Below are positions 54,475 through 63,634 of a stretch of 64,000 bases of DNA, piece after piece. The stretch's first letter is position 1. Each line of letters opens with the position of its first letter. The stretch spans positions 287,730 to 351,729 of the forward strand of contig NZ_VTWU01000006.1 in the NCBI RefSeq assembly GCF_008727865.1. Reading direction: 5' to 3'. The notes beneath the pieces are model-generated. The model did no database searches. It saw nothing but the letters and a program-made list of their open reading frames with translations, and had not been told where the DNA came from. A program made the translations under genes and the position numbers. This DNA is from Hymenobacter busanensis. Its GTDB lineage: Bacteria; Bacteroidota; Bacteroidia; Cytophagales; Hymenobacteraceae.

Positions 54475-56130
54475 TTAGTGCACCAGTAACTTAACAGTGT
54501 GCCCGGGTGCGTGCACGGTGTACACCCCGGCCGGCAAGTGCACCGGCAACTTCAGCGAAAGTGGTCCGGCCGTCGGCATGATACCGCTGGCCACTACCCG
54601 GCCCACGGCGTCGAGCACGCGCACCGGCTGGCCGGCCGTGGCTCCGCTGATCTGCACGCCTTCTCGTGCCGGGTTGGGCCACACGGCGAGCAATTGCGTT
54701 GCCGGTCCCTGCACCACGCGCACCGGGCTCTGGTGCACGGTGCCGTCCAGGTCCACCTGCTGCAAGCGGTAATAGACCGCAGAGCTGCCGTACGCGTCTA
54801 GGTTCGCGTCGGTAAAGGAGTACGTGAAACCTTGTGCGCTGCTGCCGTGCCCAGCCACTTGCCCGATGCGGCGAAACTGCCGGCCGTCAGCCGAGGCTTC
54901 GATGTCGAACCGGTCGTTGTTTTTTTCCGATGCCGTGGCCCAGCGCAGCCAGGCAGCGGTGCCGCGCCGCTCGGCCGTGAAGCTGACCAACGCCACGGGC
55001 AGCGACGGACCGCTTCGGCCGGCTCCCAGGAAGAACTCCGAGAAATGGTTCTGCACCTCGGCTTCGGCCAGCAGGTGGTAAGCCGCGCCCAAAGGCTGGC
55101 TGGTGCTGGGCACCAGCTCGCGCACCTCGGTGCCGGGTGTTCCAGCCGCCGCGTCGTTGCTCAGGTCGCAGTCTTCGTTCGGGCCTTGGTACTGCGTCAG
55201 CCGAAGCGCACTGAGCAAGGCGGAACCACCGGCAGCCTGGTACCGGCTCAGCTCGGCAGGCAAGGCGTAGAGGCGCACCCGCACCGACCGGCCGGGGAAC
55301 GTGTTTTGGGCGATAAAGTGCCAGTTGCGGTCGAAGTAGGGCTGGCTCTGCGGGTCGAGGCGCACCGGCAAGCCGGATCCGGTAGTTTGGTATTCCACGG
55401 AAACCGTGCCGAGCGCGACGCCCTGGTCGTTTACGGCCGCTACTACCTGCCCATCCGACGACAGCAGGTAGTGCCACTTTGCGTCGCCGGTGCTACTAAC
55501 CGGCAGCGACGTATAACACGTGTTGGCAGTGGGCGCGGCTACTTGCAGCACGTTGAGCGAGGTAGAGCTGACGCTGGGCCCAATGGGTGTGGTTACCTGC
55601 ACCGGCCCGCTGCCCGCGCCCACGGGCACTGTTGTCTGAATAGTGCTGTCGTTGAGTACCGTAAACGAGCCGGGGGCCGCGGCCACGCCGTTGAAGTCCA
55701 GGCCCGTGGCCCCCGTGAAGTTCAGGCCCTTGATGGTAATCAACTGCCCCGGCAACTCGGCCGGCGGCACCAGGCCGGCTACACTGGGCTGCACTTCAAA
55801 TGGCTGCGCCGAGCTGCCCTGCCCGCAAGCCGTTACCACCGTAACGGGGCCGGTGGTGGCCTTGAGCGGCACCTGCACAGAGAGCAGCTGGCCGGAGTTC
55901 ATCACCGAAAAGCCCGGGGCTTCCACCCCGTTAAACAAGACCTTCTGGACATTGGCGAAGGTGCTGCCGACGAGTGCCACCGTGGTGTACCCCGCAATAC
56001 CCGAGCCCGGCGAGACGCTCAGAATAGCGGGCGGCGGGGTGTAATTGATGGTCACGGCGTTGGAAACAGCCACTTCTCCTCCGTGGCTGACGCTGGCTGT
56101 GAACTGGCCGCCCGCGGTGCTTACTACCAC
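54475..56130 (-). CDS. IPT-domain T9SS-secreted protein lacking a normal 5' end
   Basis: A 551-residue reading frame with no signal peptide. It begins in the middle of an Ig-like domain (VVVSTAGGQFTASVSHGGEVAVS), continues with three IPT/TIG-like domains and an aromatic-rich region, then a segment with FTAERRGTAAWLRW and a T9SS sorting end (WPNPAREGVQISG, ending VKLLVH). Its 5' end overlaps the lipoprotein gene by 7 bp. Since T9SS cargo needs a signal peptide, this gene is probably truncated or frameshifted at its start. The ATG-like start is a GTG. Confidence 0.75.
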   Translation of the reverse strand: MVVSTAGGQFTASVSHGGEVAVSNAVTINYTPPPAILSVSPGSGIAGYTTVALVGSTFANVQKVLFNGVEAPGFSVMNSGQLLSVQVPLKATTGPVTVVTACGQGSSAQPFEVQPSVAGLVPPAELPGQLITIKGLNFTGATGLDFNGVAAAPGSFTVLNDSTIQTTVPVGAGSGPVQVTTPIGPSVSSTSLNVLQVAAPTANTCYTSLPVSSTGDAKWHYLLSSDGQVVAAVNDQGVALGTVSVEYQTTGSGLPVRLDPQSQPYFDRNWHFIAQNTFPGRSVRVRLYALPAELSRYQAAGGSALLSALRLTQYQGPNEDCDLSNDAAAGTPGTEVRELVPSTSQPLGAAYHLLAEAEVQNHFSEFFLGAGRSGPSLPVALVSFTAERRGTAAWLRWATASEKNNDRFDIEASADGRQFRRIGQVAGHGSSAQGFTYSFTDANLDAYGSSAVYYRLQQVDLDGTVHQSPVRVVQGPATQLLAVWPNPAREGVQISGATAGQPVRVLDAVGRVVASGIMPTAGPLSLKLPVHLPAGVYTVHAPGHTVKLLVH

Positions 56131-56477
56131 GCTATCGGCCGCAGCGGGCGCTGCCCGGCGGCAATCAGCACAGGAAGGCTTTTCAGCACCGCACTGTAGC
56201 CGCGTTTAGGCGTGATGACCAGGGAATAGGACCCTACCGGTAACTCCGGCAGGGTGAGCACGCCCGTCACCGGATCCGGTAGCGGGGTATAGGTCGTTCC
56301 AAGCCCGTATAGCACCAGCGAGGCGGAGCCGGCAGGCGCAAGGCGGCCGGTGAGGCTGCCGGTTTGAGTTGTAGGTGCGGGCGTCGGGGTTGGTGCGGGT
56401 GTTTCTTTGTCGCAGCCCACCAAGGTGAGCAGCAGCACAGCAAGGTGCCGCAGAAGAAAGGAGCGAAAAAGCGTCAC
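56124..56477 (-). CDS. Small lipoprotein, possibly the broken front half of the next gene
   Basis: A 117-residue protein. The GTG at 56477 gives a lipoprotein signal with lipobox LVGC followed by DKETPAPTPTPAPTT, then a carboxypeptidase-regulatory-like domain (LTGRLAPAGSASLVLYG, LPELPVGSYSLVIT). It ends at a TAG at 56124 in a Pro/Arg tail (RPLRPIAW) that does not look like the end of the domain. A frame change near 56130-56160 would join it to the IPT gene. The upstream Met at 56564 would bury the signal. Confidence 0.7.
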   Translation of the reverse strand: MTLFRSFLLRHLAVLLLTLVGCDKETPAPTPTPAPTTQTGSLTGRLAPAGSASLVLYGLGTTYTPLPDPVTGVLTLPELPVGSYSLVITPKRGYSAVLKSLPVLIAAGQRPLRPIAW

Positions 56478-56586
56478 GGGGCAATACTGAAGGGAGGCAG
56501 GAAAGTGCGGCGGCGTTACCGGGGAGCAGGAGGCGCGAGAAGCCGCGCTTGCGAAAACGGGCAAGCGCGTTACCTCGCCCTGCGCA

Positions 56587-59337
56587 TTACTCCACCACCA
56601 AGCGCCCGGTATTGGTGCCGCAGCGTACCAAGTACAGGCCTGGTTTCAGGCCATCCAATGGCAGGGAAACGTCGGAGCTCTGCGCGGGCAGTGTGCCGGT
56701 GCGCACCTGCCGGCCCAGCGCGTCCACCACCACGACCGGCCGCTCCGCCGCGGCCGGCGGCAGCAGCAGCGTCACCGCGGTGCGGGCCGGATTGGGATAC
56801 AATACCAGGTCGGCGGGCACCTCTACTTCGAAGGGCGTGGCGCTGGTGGCCGTGCCGCCGGGCGTGGTCACGGCTATAGGGCCCGACGTCGCGCCCGGGG
56901 GAACCGTCACGGTTAGGCTCGTGGGCGAGTGGACCGTAAAGGCCTGCGCCGGCGTGCCGTTGAACGTCACGGCGCTGGCAGCCGTCAGGCCGGTGCCCGT
57001 CAGCACGACTTGGCTTTGCGCCCGGCCGCGGCCGGGCGCAAAGCCGGTGAGGGCAGGCGCCTGCGTGGCGTCGTAGTCGGCCAGGAACGCCGATACCATG
57101 CTGCCGTCGCCCAGGGTCGTGAACGAACCGCCGACCATCACGTGCGCGCCGGACATGGCTAGGGCGTTGACGCCGGTGTTGGTCGCGGGGCCGAGGCCAG
57201 TGCCCAGGGTGCTCCACGCGGTGCCGTCCCACTTGGCAATGCGGCTGGCCGCCACGCCGCCAATCTGGGTAAAAGCGCCGCCCGCGTACACGTCGTTGCC
57301 CAACGCCGTTAGGGCCAGTACCGAGTTGTCGGCGCCCGGGCCGAAGGAGCGCCACGCAGTGCCGTCCCAGCGGGCGACGCGGCTAGCTGGCAAGCTTCCC
57401 GCCGTGGTAAAATAGCCGCCCGCAACCACTTCCGTTTCGGTGGCGGCCAGCGCCAGCACTGTGCTGTTGGTGCCGGTGCCCAGCTGGCTCCACGCGGTGC
57501 CGTCCCACTTGGCAATGTTATTGGCCGCCGAATAGCCCGCCGCCGTAAAGCTGCCCCCGGCGTACAGGGTCGTGCCCTGCACCGCCAGGGCACTGACCGT
57601 GCCGCTGACGCCAATGGACAACGAACTCCAGTTCGTGCCGTCCCATTTGGCAATGTTGCTGGCCCCGATGCCCCCGGCCGCGTAAAACCGGCCGCCGACG
57701 TACAGGTCATTGCCCATCACTGCCAGCGCGTACACTTGTCCGTCGACGCCCGTGCCCAGAGAGGACCAGTTCGTGCCGTCCCATTTGGCAATATGGTTGG
57801 CGGGCAGTCCGCCCGCGGTGGTAAAATCACCGCCGACGTACACGGCGGTGCCGACCACGGCTACGGCGCTGACCCGGCCGTTGACGCCGGAACCCAAGGG
57901 GTTCCAGCCCGCGGCGGGGTTCCAACTGGCCACGTAACCTACGGGCCGGCCGCCGGCAGTAATGAAGTCCCCGCCGGCGTAGGTGGTCGCGTTCGTCGCG
58001 GCCAGCGCGAATACAGTGCTGTTGAGGCCCGTGCCGAGGGTACTCCAGGCGGCGCCGTTCCATTTGGCTACCCGGTGGGTGGCAAGGCCCCCGGCCTTGG
58101 TGAAGTATCCTCCAACGAAGAGGTCGTTTCCGGCCGCCGCCAGCGCCCACGCCGAGTTATTGAGGCCCGTGCCCAAAGAACTCCATGCGGTGCCGTTCCA
58201 CCGGGCCACACCTATGGCGGGGGCACCGCCGGCAGTGGAAAACTCGCCGGCCGCATAAAGGTCGTTGCCCACGAAAGCCAGGGACTGCACGTGGTTGCCT
58301 GGGCCCGTACCGAGTGCGCTCCAAGTGGTTCCGTTCCAGCGGGAGACGGTGGGCACCGGCGTGTTGCCGACGGTGACCAGCAAGCTGCCAGCGTACACGT
58401 CGGAGCCCGACACGGCCAGGGCAAGCACCGGTGACACCAGGCCCGCCCCCAACGCACTCCACGCGGTGCCGTTCCACCTAGCTATGCTGCGCGCGGCTAC
58501 CCCACCAGCGGTGGTGAAATACCCGCCCACGTAAAGGTCGTTGCCCACGGTGGCCAGGGCATGCGCCCGGTAATCGAGACCGGTACCAAGTGGGCTCCAC
58601 GTCAATCCGTCCCAGCGGGCAATGTTGCGCGCCGCTACCCCGCCGGCGGCGGTGAACTCGCCGGTGGCGTAGACGTCGCCGCCCATTGCGGCTATGGCGT
58701 TTACTTGGCCGCTGATGCCCGCCCCCAGGGCACTCCACGTCGTGCCGTTCCACTTCGCGATGTTGCGCGCCGGTACGCTGCCCGCAGTAGTGAAATACCC
58801 GCCCACGTAAAGGTCGGTACCGACCAACGCCAGTGCCTTCACCTGCGCATAGGAGCCGCTCACACCCCCGCCCAGGGGTACCCAGGCGGTGCCATTCCAT
58901 TGCACAATGCAATTGGCAACGGCGCTGCCGGCCAAAGAAAAGATACCGCCGGCGTAGACTGTCGAGCCCGATACGGCCAAGGCGTAGACATCGTTCCCAG
59001 TACCCGGAAGTCCAAAGCCGGGGCGCCACTTCTCGTCGCCGGTACCTGCCACCTCGACGGGGCGGAACCGGGGGCGGCCGCTTCGCTCGGTGACCAGGCG
59101 GTAACCGGTGGCGTTAAACGAGCCGGCGGCGCCGGCCCGCAAAGTGCCGTCGGGGTTGAGCACAGTGGCCAGCCCCGGCACGGACGCGGCTGTGCCGCTG
59201 GGGGCACCGGCATGCCCCGGTGCAGCCCAGAGAAGGCTGCAGAGCAAAAGCAGGGCCCACCGGCCGCACGCGGCGGGGGCAGAAACACACATCAAGAAGC
59301 GGGCGCAACGGCGCAGGAAAGGGTAGCAGTGCGGCAT
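56587..59337 (-). CDS. T9SS-secreted repeat protein with WNG-type repeats
   Basis: A 916-residue exported protein. After a Cys-rich signal segment (CGRWALLLLCSLLWAAPGHA) come about 13 repeats of about 50 residues (VYAGGxFxTAG, ANxIAxWxGTxWSxLGxG). Then there is an IPT-like domain (LTGFAPGRGRAQSQVVLTGTGL) and a sorting domain (YPNPARTAVTLLL, ending TGRLVVE). It carries the same repeat type as the giant protein at 47057. The ATG at 59337 is chosen because it begins the signal region and the upstream 59 codons look non-coding. It is probably surface-exposed. Confidence 0.9.
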   Translation of the reverse strand: MPHCYPFLRRCARFLMCVSAPAACGRWALLLLCSLLWAAPGHAGAPSGTAASVPGLATVLNPDGTLRAGAAGSFNATGYRLVTERSGRPRFRPVEVAGTGDEKWRPGFGLPGTGNDVYALAVSGSTVYAGGIFSLAGSAVANCIVQWNGTAWVPLGGGVSGSYAQVKALALVGTDLYVGGYFTTAGSVPARNIAKWNGTTWSALGAGISGQVNAIAAMGGDVYATGEFTAAGGVAARNIARWDGLTWSPLGTGLDYRAHALATVGNDLYVGGYFTTAGGVAARSIARWNGTAWSALGAGLVSPVLALAVSGSDVYAGSLLVTVGNTPVPTVSRWNGTTWSALGTGPGNHVQSLAFVGNDLYAAGEFSTAGGAPAIGVARWNGTAWSSLGTGLNNSAWALAAAGNDLFVGGYFTKAGGLATHRVAKWNGAAWSTLGTGLNSTVFALAATNATTYAGGDFITAGGRPVGYVASWNPAAGWNPLGSGVNGRVSAVAVVGTAVYVGGDFTTAGGLPANHIAKWDGTNWSSLGTGVDGQVYALAVMGNDLYVGGRFYAAGGIGASNIAKWDGTNWSSLSIGVSGTVSALAVQGTTLYAGGSFTAAGYSAANNIAKWDGTAWSQLGTGTNSTVLALAATETEVVAGGYFTTAGSLPASRVARWDGTAWRSFGPGADNSVLALTALGNDVYAGGAFTQIGGVAASRIAKWDGTAWSTLGTGLGPATNTGVNALAMSGAHVMVGGSFTTLGDGSMVSAFLADYDATQAPALTGFAPGRGRAQSQVVLTGTGLTAASAVTFNGTPAQAFTVHSPTSLTVTVPPGATSGPIAVTTPGGTATSATPFEVEVPADLVLYPNPARTAVTLLLPPAAAERPVVVVDALGRQVRTGTLPAQSSDVSLPLDGLKPGLYLVRCGTNTGRLVVE

Positions 59338-59625
59338 GCAAAGCAAAGTAAAACGGGCGCGCCTAGTCGCGCGGACCGCGGCGGGTAGAGAAGTATACAC
59401 GGGGGCGGAACGAAGCTCACCATCAGCCCCCAACCGACAAAGGTACCTCCGGCCAGCACCCATGGCAATACCTACTTCCTGGTATTTGCATTGAGCAGCA
59501 GGCGCTTGGCGCACAACCTCAGAGCGCCGATTGCTTTTGCTTTAGTTGGCAGTAAGTCGGCAGTTGGGCCGTTGCTTCAATCAACCGGGCGCTACAATAC
59601 TCGCGCTGGGACTGTATCTTGAAGT

Positions 59626-60456
59626 ATGATTTTTCAGGACTTCCATCCCCGGCCGGAGCTGCGCGAGTATGTGGCGTGCTACCATCTGCGGCACTTTGTG
59701 TTCCAGCCCGGGGAGGTGCTGCCTTTCAAGCCTTACCCACCGCGCCCCGAGCAGTGCTTGACTTTCTTTCCCCGTGAGGGGCAACGCGTGGAGTACCCGG
59801 CCGCGCAGCGCTGGGTAGCGCAGCCGCGCGCTGTGCTGGTGGGGCAAGCCACGCAACGCGTCAACTTGCACGTGGGCCGCGATTTTTTGGCCCTGATCGT
59901 CGTGTTTCGTCCCGGGGCGCTCTTCCGCCTCACTGGCCTGCCTGCTGGCGAGCTAACCGGTACGCATGTCGACGCGGAAAGTGTGTTTTCCCCGGATGTG
60001 CGCCGGCTCAGCGAACATCTAAGCAGCAGCACCGATTACGACGAGATGATTCGCCTGGTGGAAGGCTTCCTGCTGGCAGTGGCCCACCGGGGCCGCCGCC
60101 CCGCCCTGCCGGTCGACCGGATAGCCAGCGGGGTGGTGGAGTTTCCAGGAGCGCCGTCGGTGGTGGACTTGGCCGGGCGCAGCTGTCTGAGCCCGCGCCA
60201 ACTGGAACGCCAGTGCCGGGAGCGGTTGGGCGTAGGTCCGAAAACCTTTGCCCGCATTGCCCGCCTGCACCACGCCTACCGGCGGCGGTTTCACTGCCCG
60301 CAGGAAGATTGGCTCAGCACCGCGCTGGCCTGCGGCTACTACGACCTGCAACACCTAGCCAAAGACTTTCGCGACTTGGCCGGGGCCAGCCCCACGACCT
60401 TGTTTCAGCAGGACGAACGCGCCCCGGAGCGGGCTTTCGGGTGGCAGGAAAGCTAG
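59626..60456 (+). CDS. AraC-family transcriptional regulator
   Basis: A 276-residue regulator. It has an N-terminal domain starting MIFQDFHPRPELREYVACYHLRHF (DUF6597-like sensing region) and a C-terminal AraC double HTH (about 165-260) with LAGRSCLSPRQLERQCRERLGVGPKTFARIARL and a second helix near YYDLQHLAKDFRDLAGASPTTL. It is followed 78 bp later by a cupin gene in the same direction, its likely target. The inducer is unknown. Confidence 0.92.
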   Translation: MIFQDFHPRPELREYVACYHLRHFVFQPGEVLPFKPYPPRPEQCLTFFPREGQRVEYPAAQRWVAQPRAVLVGQATQRVNLHVGRDFLALIVVFRPGALFRLTGLPAGELTGTHVDAESVFSPDVRRLSEHLSSSTDYDEMIRLVEGFLLAVAHRGRRPALPVDRIASGVVEFPGAPSVVDLAGRSCLSPRQLERQCRERLGVGPKTFARIARLHHAYRRRFHCPQEDWLSTALACGYYDLQHLAKDFRDLAGASPTTLFQQDERAPERAFGWQES

Positions 60457-60534
60457 GCACGACAAGCAAGCCCCGATGCGTTGTCGGTTTTTTACCACTG
60501 CCACGGCACCCGATGTCGCTAGGTTCGCGGCACT

Positions 60535-61149
60535 ATGGAACGCCGTGCCTTTCTTTCCTCGACGCTAGCTGCTGGCTTTTGTGGCCCCGTACTCACGGCC
60601 CTGGCAGCACAATCTCTCCACCCAACAGGCTCATTACTTCCGTTTTACGTGCCTCCAGGGCCAACTTTATTGCCTGGCCCTGCCGGCGTAGCCGTGCGCA
60701 CTCGGGTGCGCCACCGGCAGACCAACGGGCAATTTTCGTGCATTGAGGGCGTGCTCGCACCGAAAACCATGGGCCCCGCACCCCACGTGCACCGGGAGTT
60801 GGACGAACTGATGCACGTGCTGGAGGGCACCGTGCACGTGCTGGTCGGCACCGAGGTCGTTGAAGTGCGGGCGGGCGGGTTGCACTTCCGCCCGCACGGG
60901 ATACCCCACACCTTCTGGAACAGCAGCCCGACTGCCCCGGCCCGTTTCTTGGACATGTTTTTCCACCAAAACTTGGAAGATTACCTCGAGGAACTCTTCA
61001 CGCGGCTGCTGCCTGAAGCTGAACACCAGGGCTGGTCCCCAAACTCCCCACAGTTGCGGGCGCGCCTCGACGCACTTAATGCCCGGTACGGCATCGTGGA
61101 ATTTCATGATCAGCGCGCACCGCTCATGCGGCAGTACGGCTTGAAATAA
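60535..61149 (+). CDS. Cupin-domain protein, probably exported
   Basis: A 204-residue protein. The N-terminus (MERRAFLSSTLAAGF) looks like a Tat-type signal with the twin Arg shifted early. The cupin core has PHVHRELDELMHVLEG (H-x-H-x4-E-type metal pattern) and GIPHTFWN. Many such single-cupin proteins bind a metal and a small molecule. The AraC-family gene just upstream may control it. Substrate is unknown. Confidence 0.85.
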   Translation: MERRAFLSSTLAAGFCGPVLTALAAQSLHPTGSLLPFYVPPGPTLLPGPAGVAVRTRVRHRQTNGQFSCIEGVLAPKTMGPAPHVHRELDELMHVLEGTVHVLVGTEVVEVRAGGLHFRPHGIPHTFWNSSPTAPARFLDMFFHQNLEDYLEELFTRLLPEAEHQGWSPNSPQLRARLDALNARYGIVEFHDQRAPLMRQYGLK

Positions 61150-61189
61150 GGTGCTAAAATACACCGCAGGTACTGCTCTTCCCCTGCTC

Positions 61190-62432
61190 ATGGCAGCTAC
61201 CAAGCTCCGCCTCCGCAACGACCGCATTGGCTTCGGCAAGACGACCGTGTATGTGCAGTAAGTCTATCAAAGCAAGAACTATCACTTCTCCACTGGCGAG
61301 AAAATCGGCCCCGAACAGTGGCACGACCGAATGGCCAAAGTGTCGGGCAATTCCGATGACGTGAAGGCCCTCAACGGCCGGCTGCAATCCTTCTTGGCCA
61401 CCCTCAACCAGATCATCGCCGAAGCGAACCAGCAACGGGAAGAGCCCACTCCCGCATACATCCGGGAACGGCTCGGCATGACGGCCAAGCCGAAGTCAAA
61501 AGCGCCACGTCACAGCCTCTGAGAGAGGCAAACCTGCTACCAGGAGCTTTTTGGCGGTGTTCGACGAGTACATTCAAACCACGCAGGCCACCAAAGCCCA
61601 CGGCACCATCAAGCATTATAAAACGACGCTCAACCACCTGACGCGTTTTGCCGCCCAACACAGGCGCAAACTCACCTTCGAGAGCATCGACACGCGTTTT
61701 TACCACGACTTCGTCACCTTCCTGACCAAGGACCTGGCCATGACCAACGGAACGGCCAACAACCAGCTCAAGCGCGTGAAGGTGGTGATGGGCTACGCCG
61801 GCGAACAAGGTCTCACGGATAACAACTCCTTCCGCAAGTTCAAAACGCTGCGCCACACCGAAACCGACGTGGTGTACCTTACTCGCGACGAGTTGGAGAC
61901 GTTGGTTCACTACGACCTGACGGCCGAGCCGCGGCTGGCCCGCGTGCGTGACTTGCTGGTGCTCGCGTGCACCACGGGCTTGCGCCATTCCGACTTCAGC
62001 ACCGTGCGCCCGGACCAAATCAAAGGCGACCAACTTGTGGTGCGCACGGTGAAAACGCGGGACTGGTTGTACTTGGATTTGAACCGCTACTCCCGCGCCA
62101 TCCTGGAGTGTTACCCGCAAGGCCTGCCCCTACTTTCCCAGCAGAAATTCAACGCCTACGTGAAGGAATTGGGCCAACACTGTGGCCTCGATACCCCGGT
62201 GCAGGTGGTGCACTACCGCGGCAGCCAGCGGGTGGAGGAGTGGCTGCCGAAACACGAGCTGCTCTCTTCTCACACCGGCCGGCGCACCTTCGTCACCCAG
62301 AGCCTGGAGCGCGGCATGCCGCCGGCCGTCATCATGAAATTCACCGGTCACAAAGACATAAAAACTCTGATGCGCTACGTGAAGGTAGCCGACGCCGAAA
62401 AGCGCAGCCAGATGGAGAAGGCGTGGGGGTAA
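61190..62432 (+). pseudogene. Tyrosine recombinase (integrase), interrupted
   Basis: From ATG 61190 the arm-binding domain reads MAATKLRLRNDRIGFGKTTV, then has an in-frame TAA at 61259. It resumes as VYQSKNYHFSTGEKIGPEQW in the same frame. Near 61500 it slips one base (AAAA tract) into the frame that carries the SAM-like core (FLAVFDEYIQTTQ) and catalytic domain (ACTTGLRHSDFS with catalytic Arg, HTGRRTFVTQSLERG, GHKD and Tyr in LMRYVK). The catalytic domain from 61551 to 62432 is intact and could still be expressed alone. Bacteroidota tyrosine recombinases of this layout move conjugative elements or islands. Its last 155 bp recur at 54092. Confidence 0.85.
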
Positions 62433-62463
62433 TGCCCGACGCTTACTAGTGCATTCAGAGCTG

Positions 62464-62495
62464 GCGCGGTGTCACTGCTTGTTGATGCACCGCGC
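62464..62495 (+). terminator. Terminator hairpin after the integrase
   Basis: GCGCGGTG (62464-62471) pairs with CACCGCGC (62488-62495), loop 16 bp, followed by AAGTTTTTC. It lies 32 bp after the integrase stop. Confidence 0.65.
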
Positions 62496-62635
62496 AAGTT
62501 TTTCTTGTACAGTTCTACCAACTCACAAGCCGTATAATTCAACAATAGCTTCGTTTTATTGAAGCCTAAACAACGACGCAGATGCCAAATTGTGTGGTAG
62601 CGGATGAGGCGTTGAGTTGTTTAGCCAAACGAGGG

Positions 62636-62782
62636 TGGCTGTTGCAGAAGTCATTTGCGCACTCGAGCATTGCGGCTAAGCCTGTCACCAAGCCTCGCAA
62701 GTCCCCTCCGCAAAGGGCCTGGCGGGATGGGAGCTCCCGTTATTCAGCTGCAAACTGACTCACCTAGGTTCTGCAACAGCCA
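62636..62782. mobile_element. MITE-like element with 14-bp terminal inverted repeats
   Basis: TGGCTGTTGCAGAA (62636-62649) and its exact reverse complement TTCTGCAACAGCCA (62769-62782) bound a 147-bp non-coding segment. It is flanked by the direct repeat CGAGGG at 62630-62635 and 62783-62788, which looks like a target-site duplication. There is no transposase inside, so it would depend on one elsewhere. The rest of 62496-62875 shows only small imperfect hairpins. Confidence 0.7.
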
Positions 62783-62875
62783 CGAGGGTTTATCCCGACA
62801 GGCCCGTGCTGTGGTTTACCACAACCGGGCCCTGGAAACCAGCGTCCCCCTGCCCCCGGACGCGCGTCGTACGGC

Positions 62876-63634
62876 TCACGCCCGCTCCGCGACCAGCCGC
62901 TGCAGGTCGTGGGCATTGGCAAACGCGGCGCCCAAGGTGTTGTTGAAGTAGGCGTACACGTCTTTCCCCTCCTGGAGGTAGTCGTGGATCTGCTCGGCCT
63001 GGTCGTGCAGAAAGTCGCGCTCGTAGGACTCCCGGTAGTTGCCCTGCGGGCCGTGGAAGCGCATATACACAAAGTCGGCCCCCTCGTTGAGCCGGGCGTT
63101 TCGGGCGGGCCCTTTGTCGTGCAGCACCAGGCTGGCGCCGTGGTGGTCCAGCATCTCAAACGCATCATCGGCATACCAGCTGGGGTGGCGAAACTCCACC
63201 GCTGGGCGCCACTCGCGGGCGGGGTCTGCCACGGCCAGCGCCGTCAAGAGGGCACTGACCGCGCGCAGCTGGCGAAGGGTGTTGCTGGGCGGGAACTGCA
63301 GGAGCAGGCACCCCTTTTTGGGGCCCAACGCCCGGGCGGCTTCGAGAAAGCGGACCAGGCCGGAGAGGTCCTCGGCAAGGGCGGTGGTGTGCGTAAGATC
63401 GCGCCACAGCTTGAGGGTAAAGACAAACGCCGGGCCGGTTTCCGCGGCCCAGGTCGCAAACGTTTTGGGCTGGGGGATGCGGTAGAAGGTGCTGTTAATC
63501 TCCACCGAGTTAAACAGGGTGGCATAGTAGGTGAGGCGGCTCGTTGCCTGGTAGGCCGCCGGAAAAGTGGCCTTGGGGCCGGGCACCACAATGCCGCTGG
63601 TGCCGGTGCGCAGGGTGCCAAGGAGGGCAGGCAT
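62876..63634 (-). CDS. DUF72 family protein (YecE-like)
   Basis: A 252-residue protein of the DUF72 TIM-barrel family, with GTSGIVVPG near the start, NSVEINSTFYRIPQPKTF, FVFTLKLWRDLTH, GCLLLQFPPS, PAVEFRHPSWY and VYAYFNNTLGAAFANA near the end. These proteins resemble sugar-phosphate isomerase-like barrels, and some have been linked to DNA repair or stress, but no activity is firmly known. It is at the end of an accessory stretch. Confidence 0.93.
   Translation of the reverse strand: MPALLGTLRTGTSGIVVPGPKATFPAAYQATSRLTYYATLFNSVEINSTFYRIPQPKTFATWAAETGPAFVFTLKLWRDLTHTTALAEDLSGLVRFLEAARALGPKKGCLLLQFPPSNTLRQLRAVSALLTALAVADPAREWRPAVEFRHPSWYADDAFEMLDHHGASLVLHDKGPARNARLNEGADFVYMRFHGPQGNYRESYERDFLHDQAEQIHDYLQEGKDVYAYFNNTLGAAFANAHDLQRLVAERA

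Noticed and set aside
62655..62951. 98-codon frame across the MITE-like element
   Set aside because: It spans the inverted repeats and the end of DUF72 with no protein signature.
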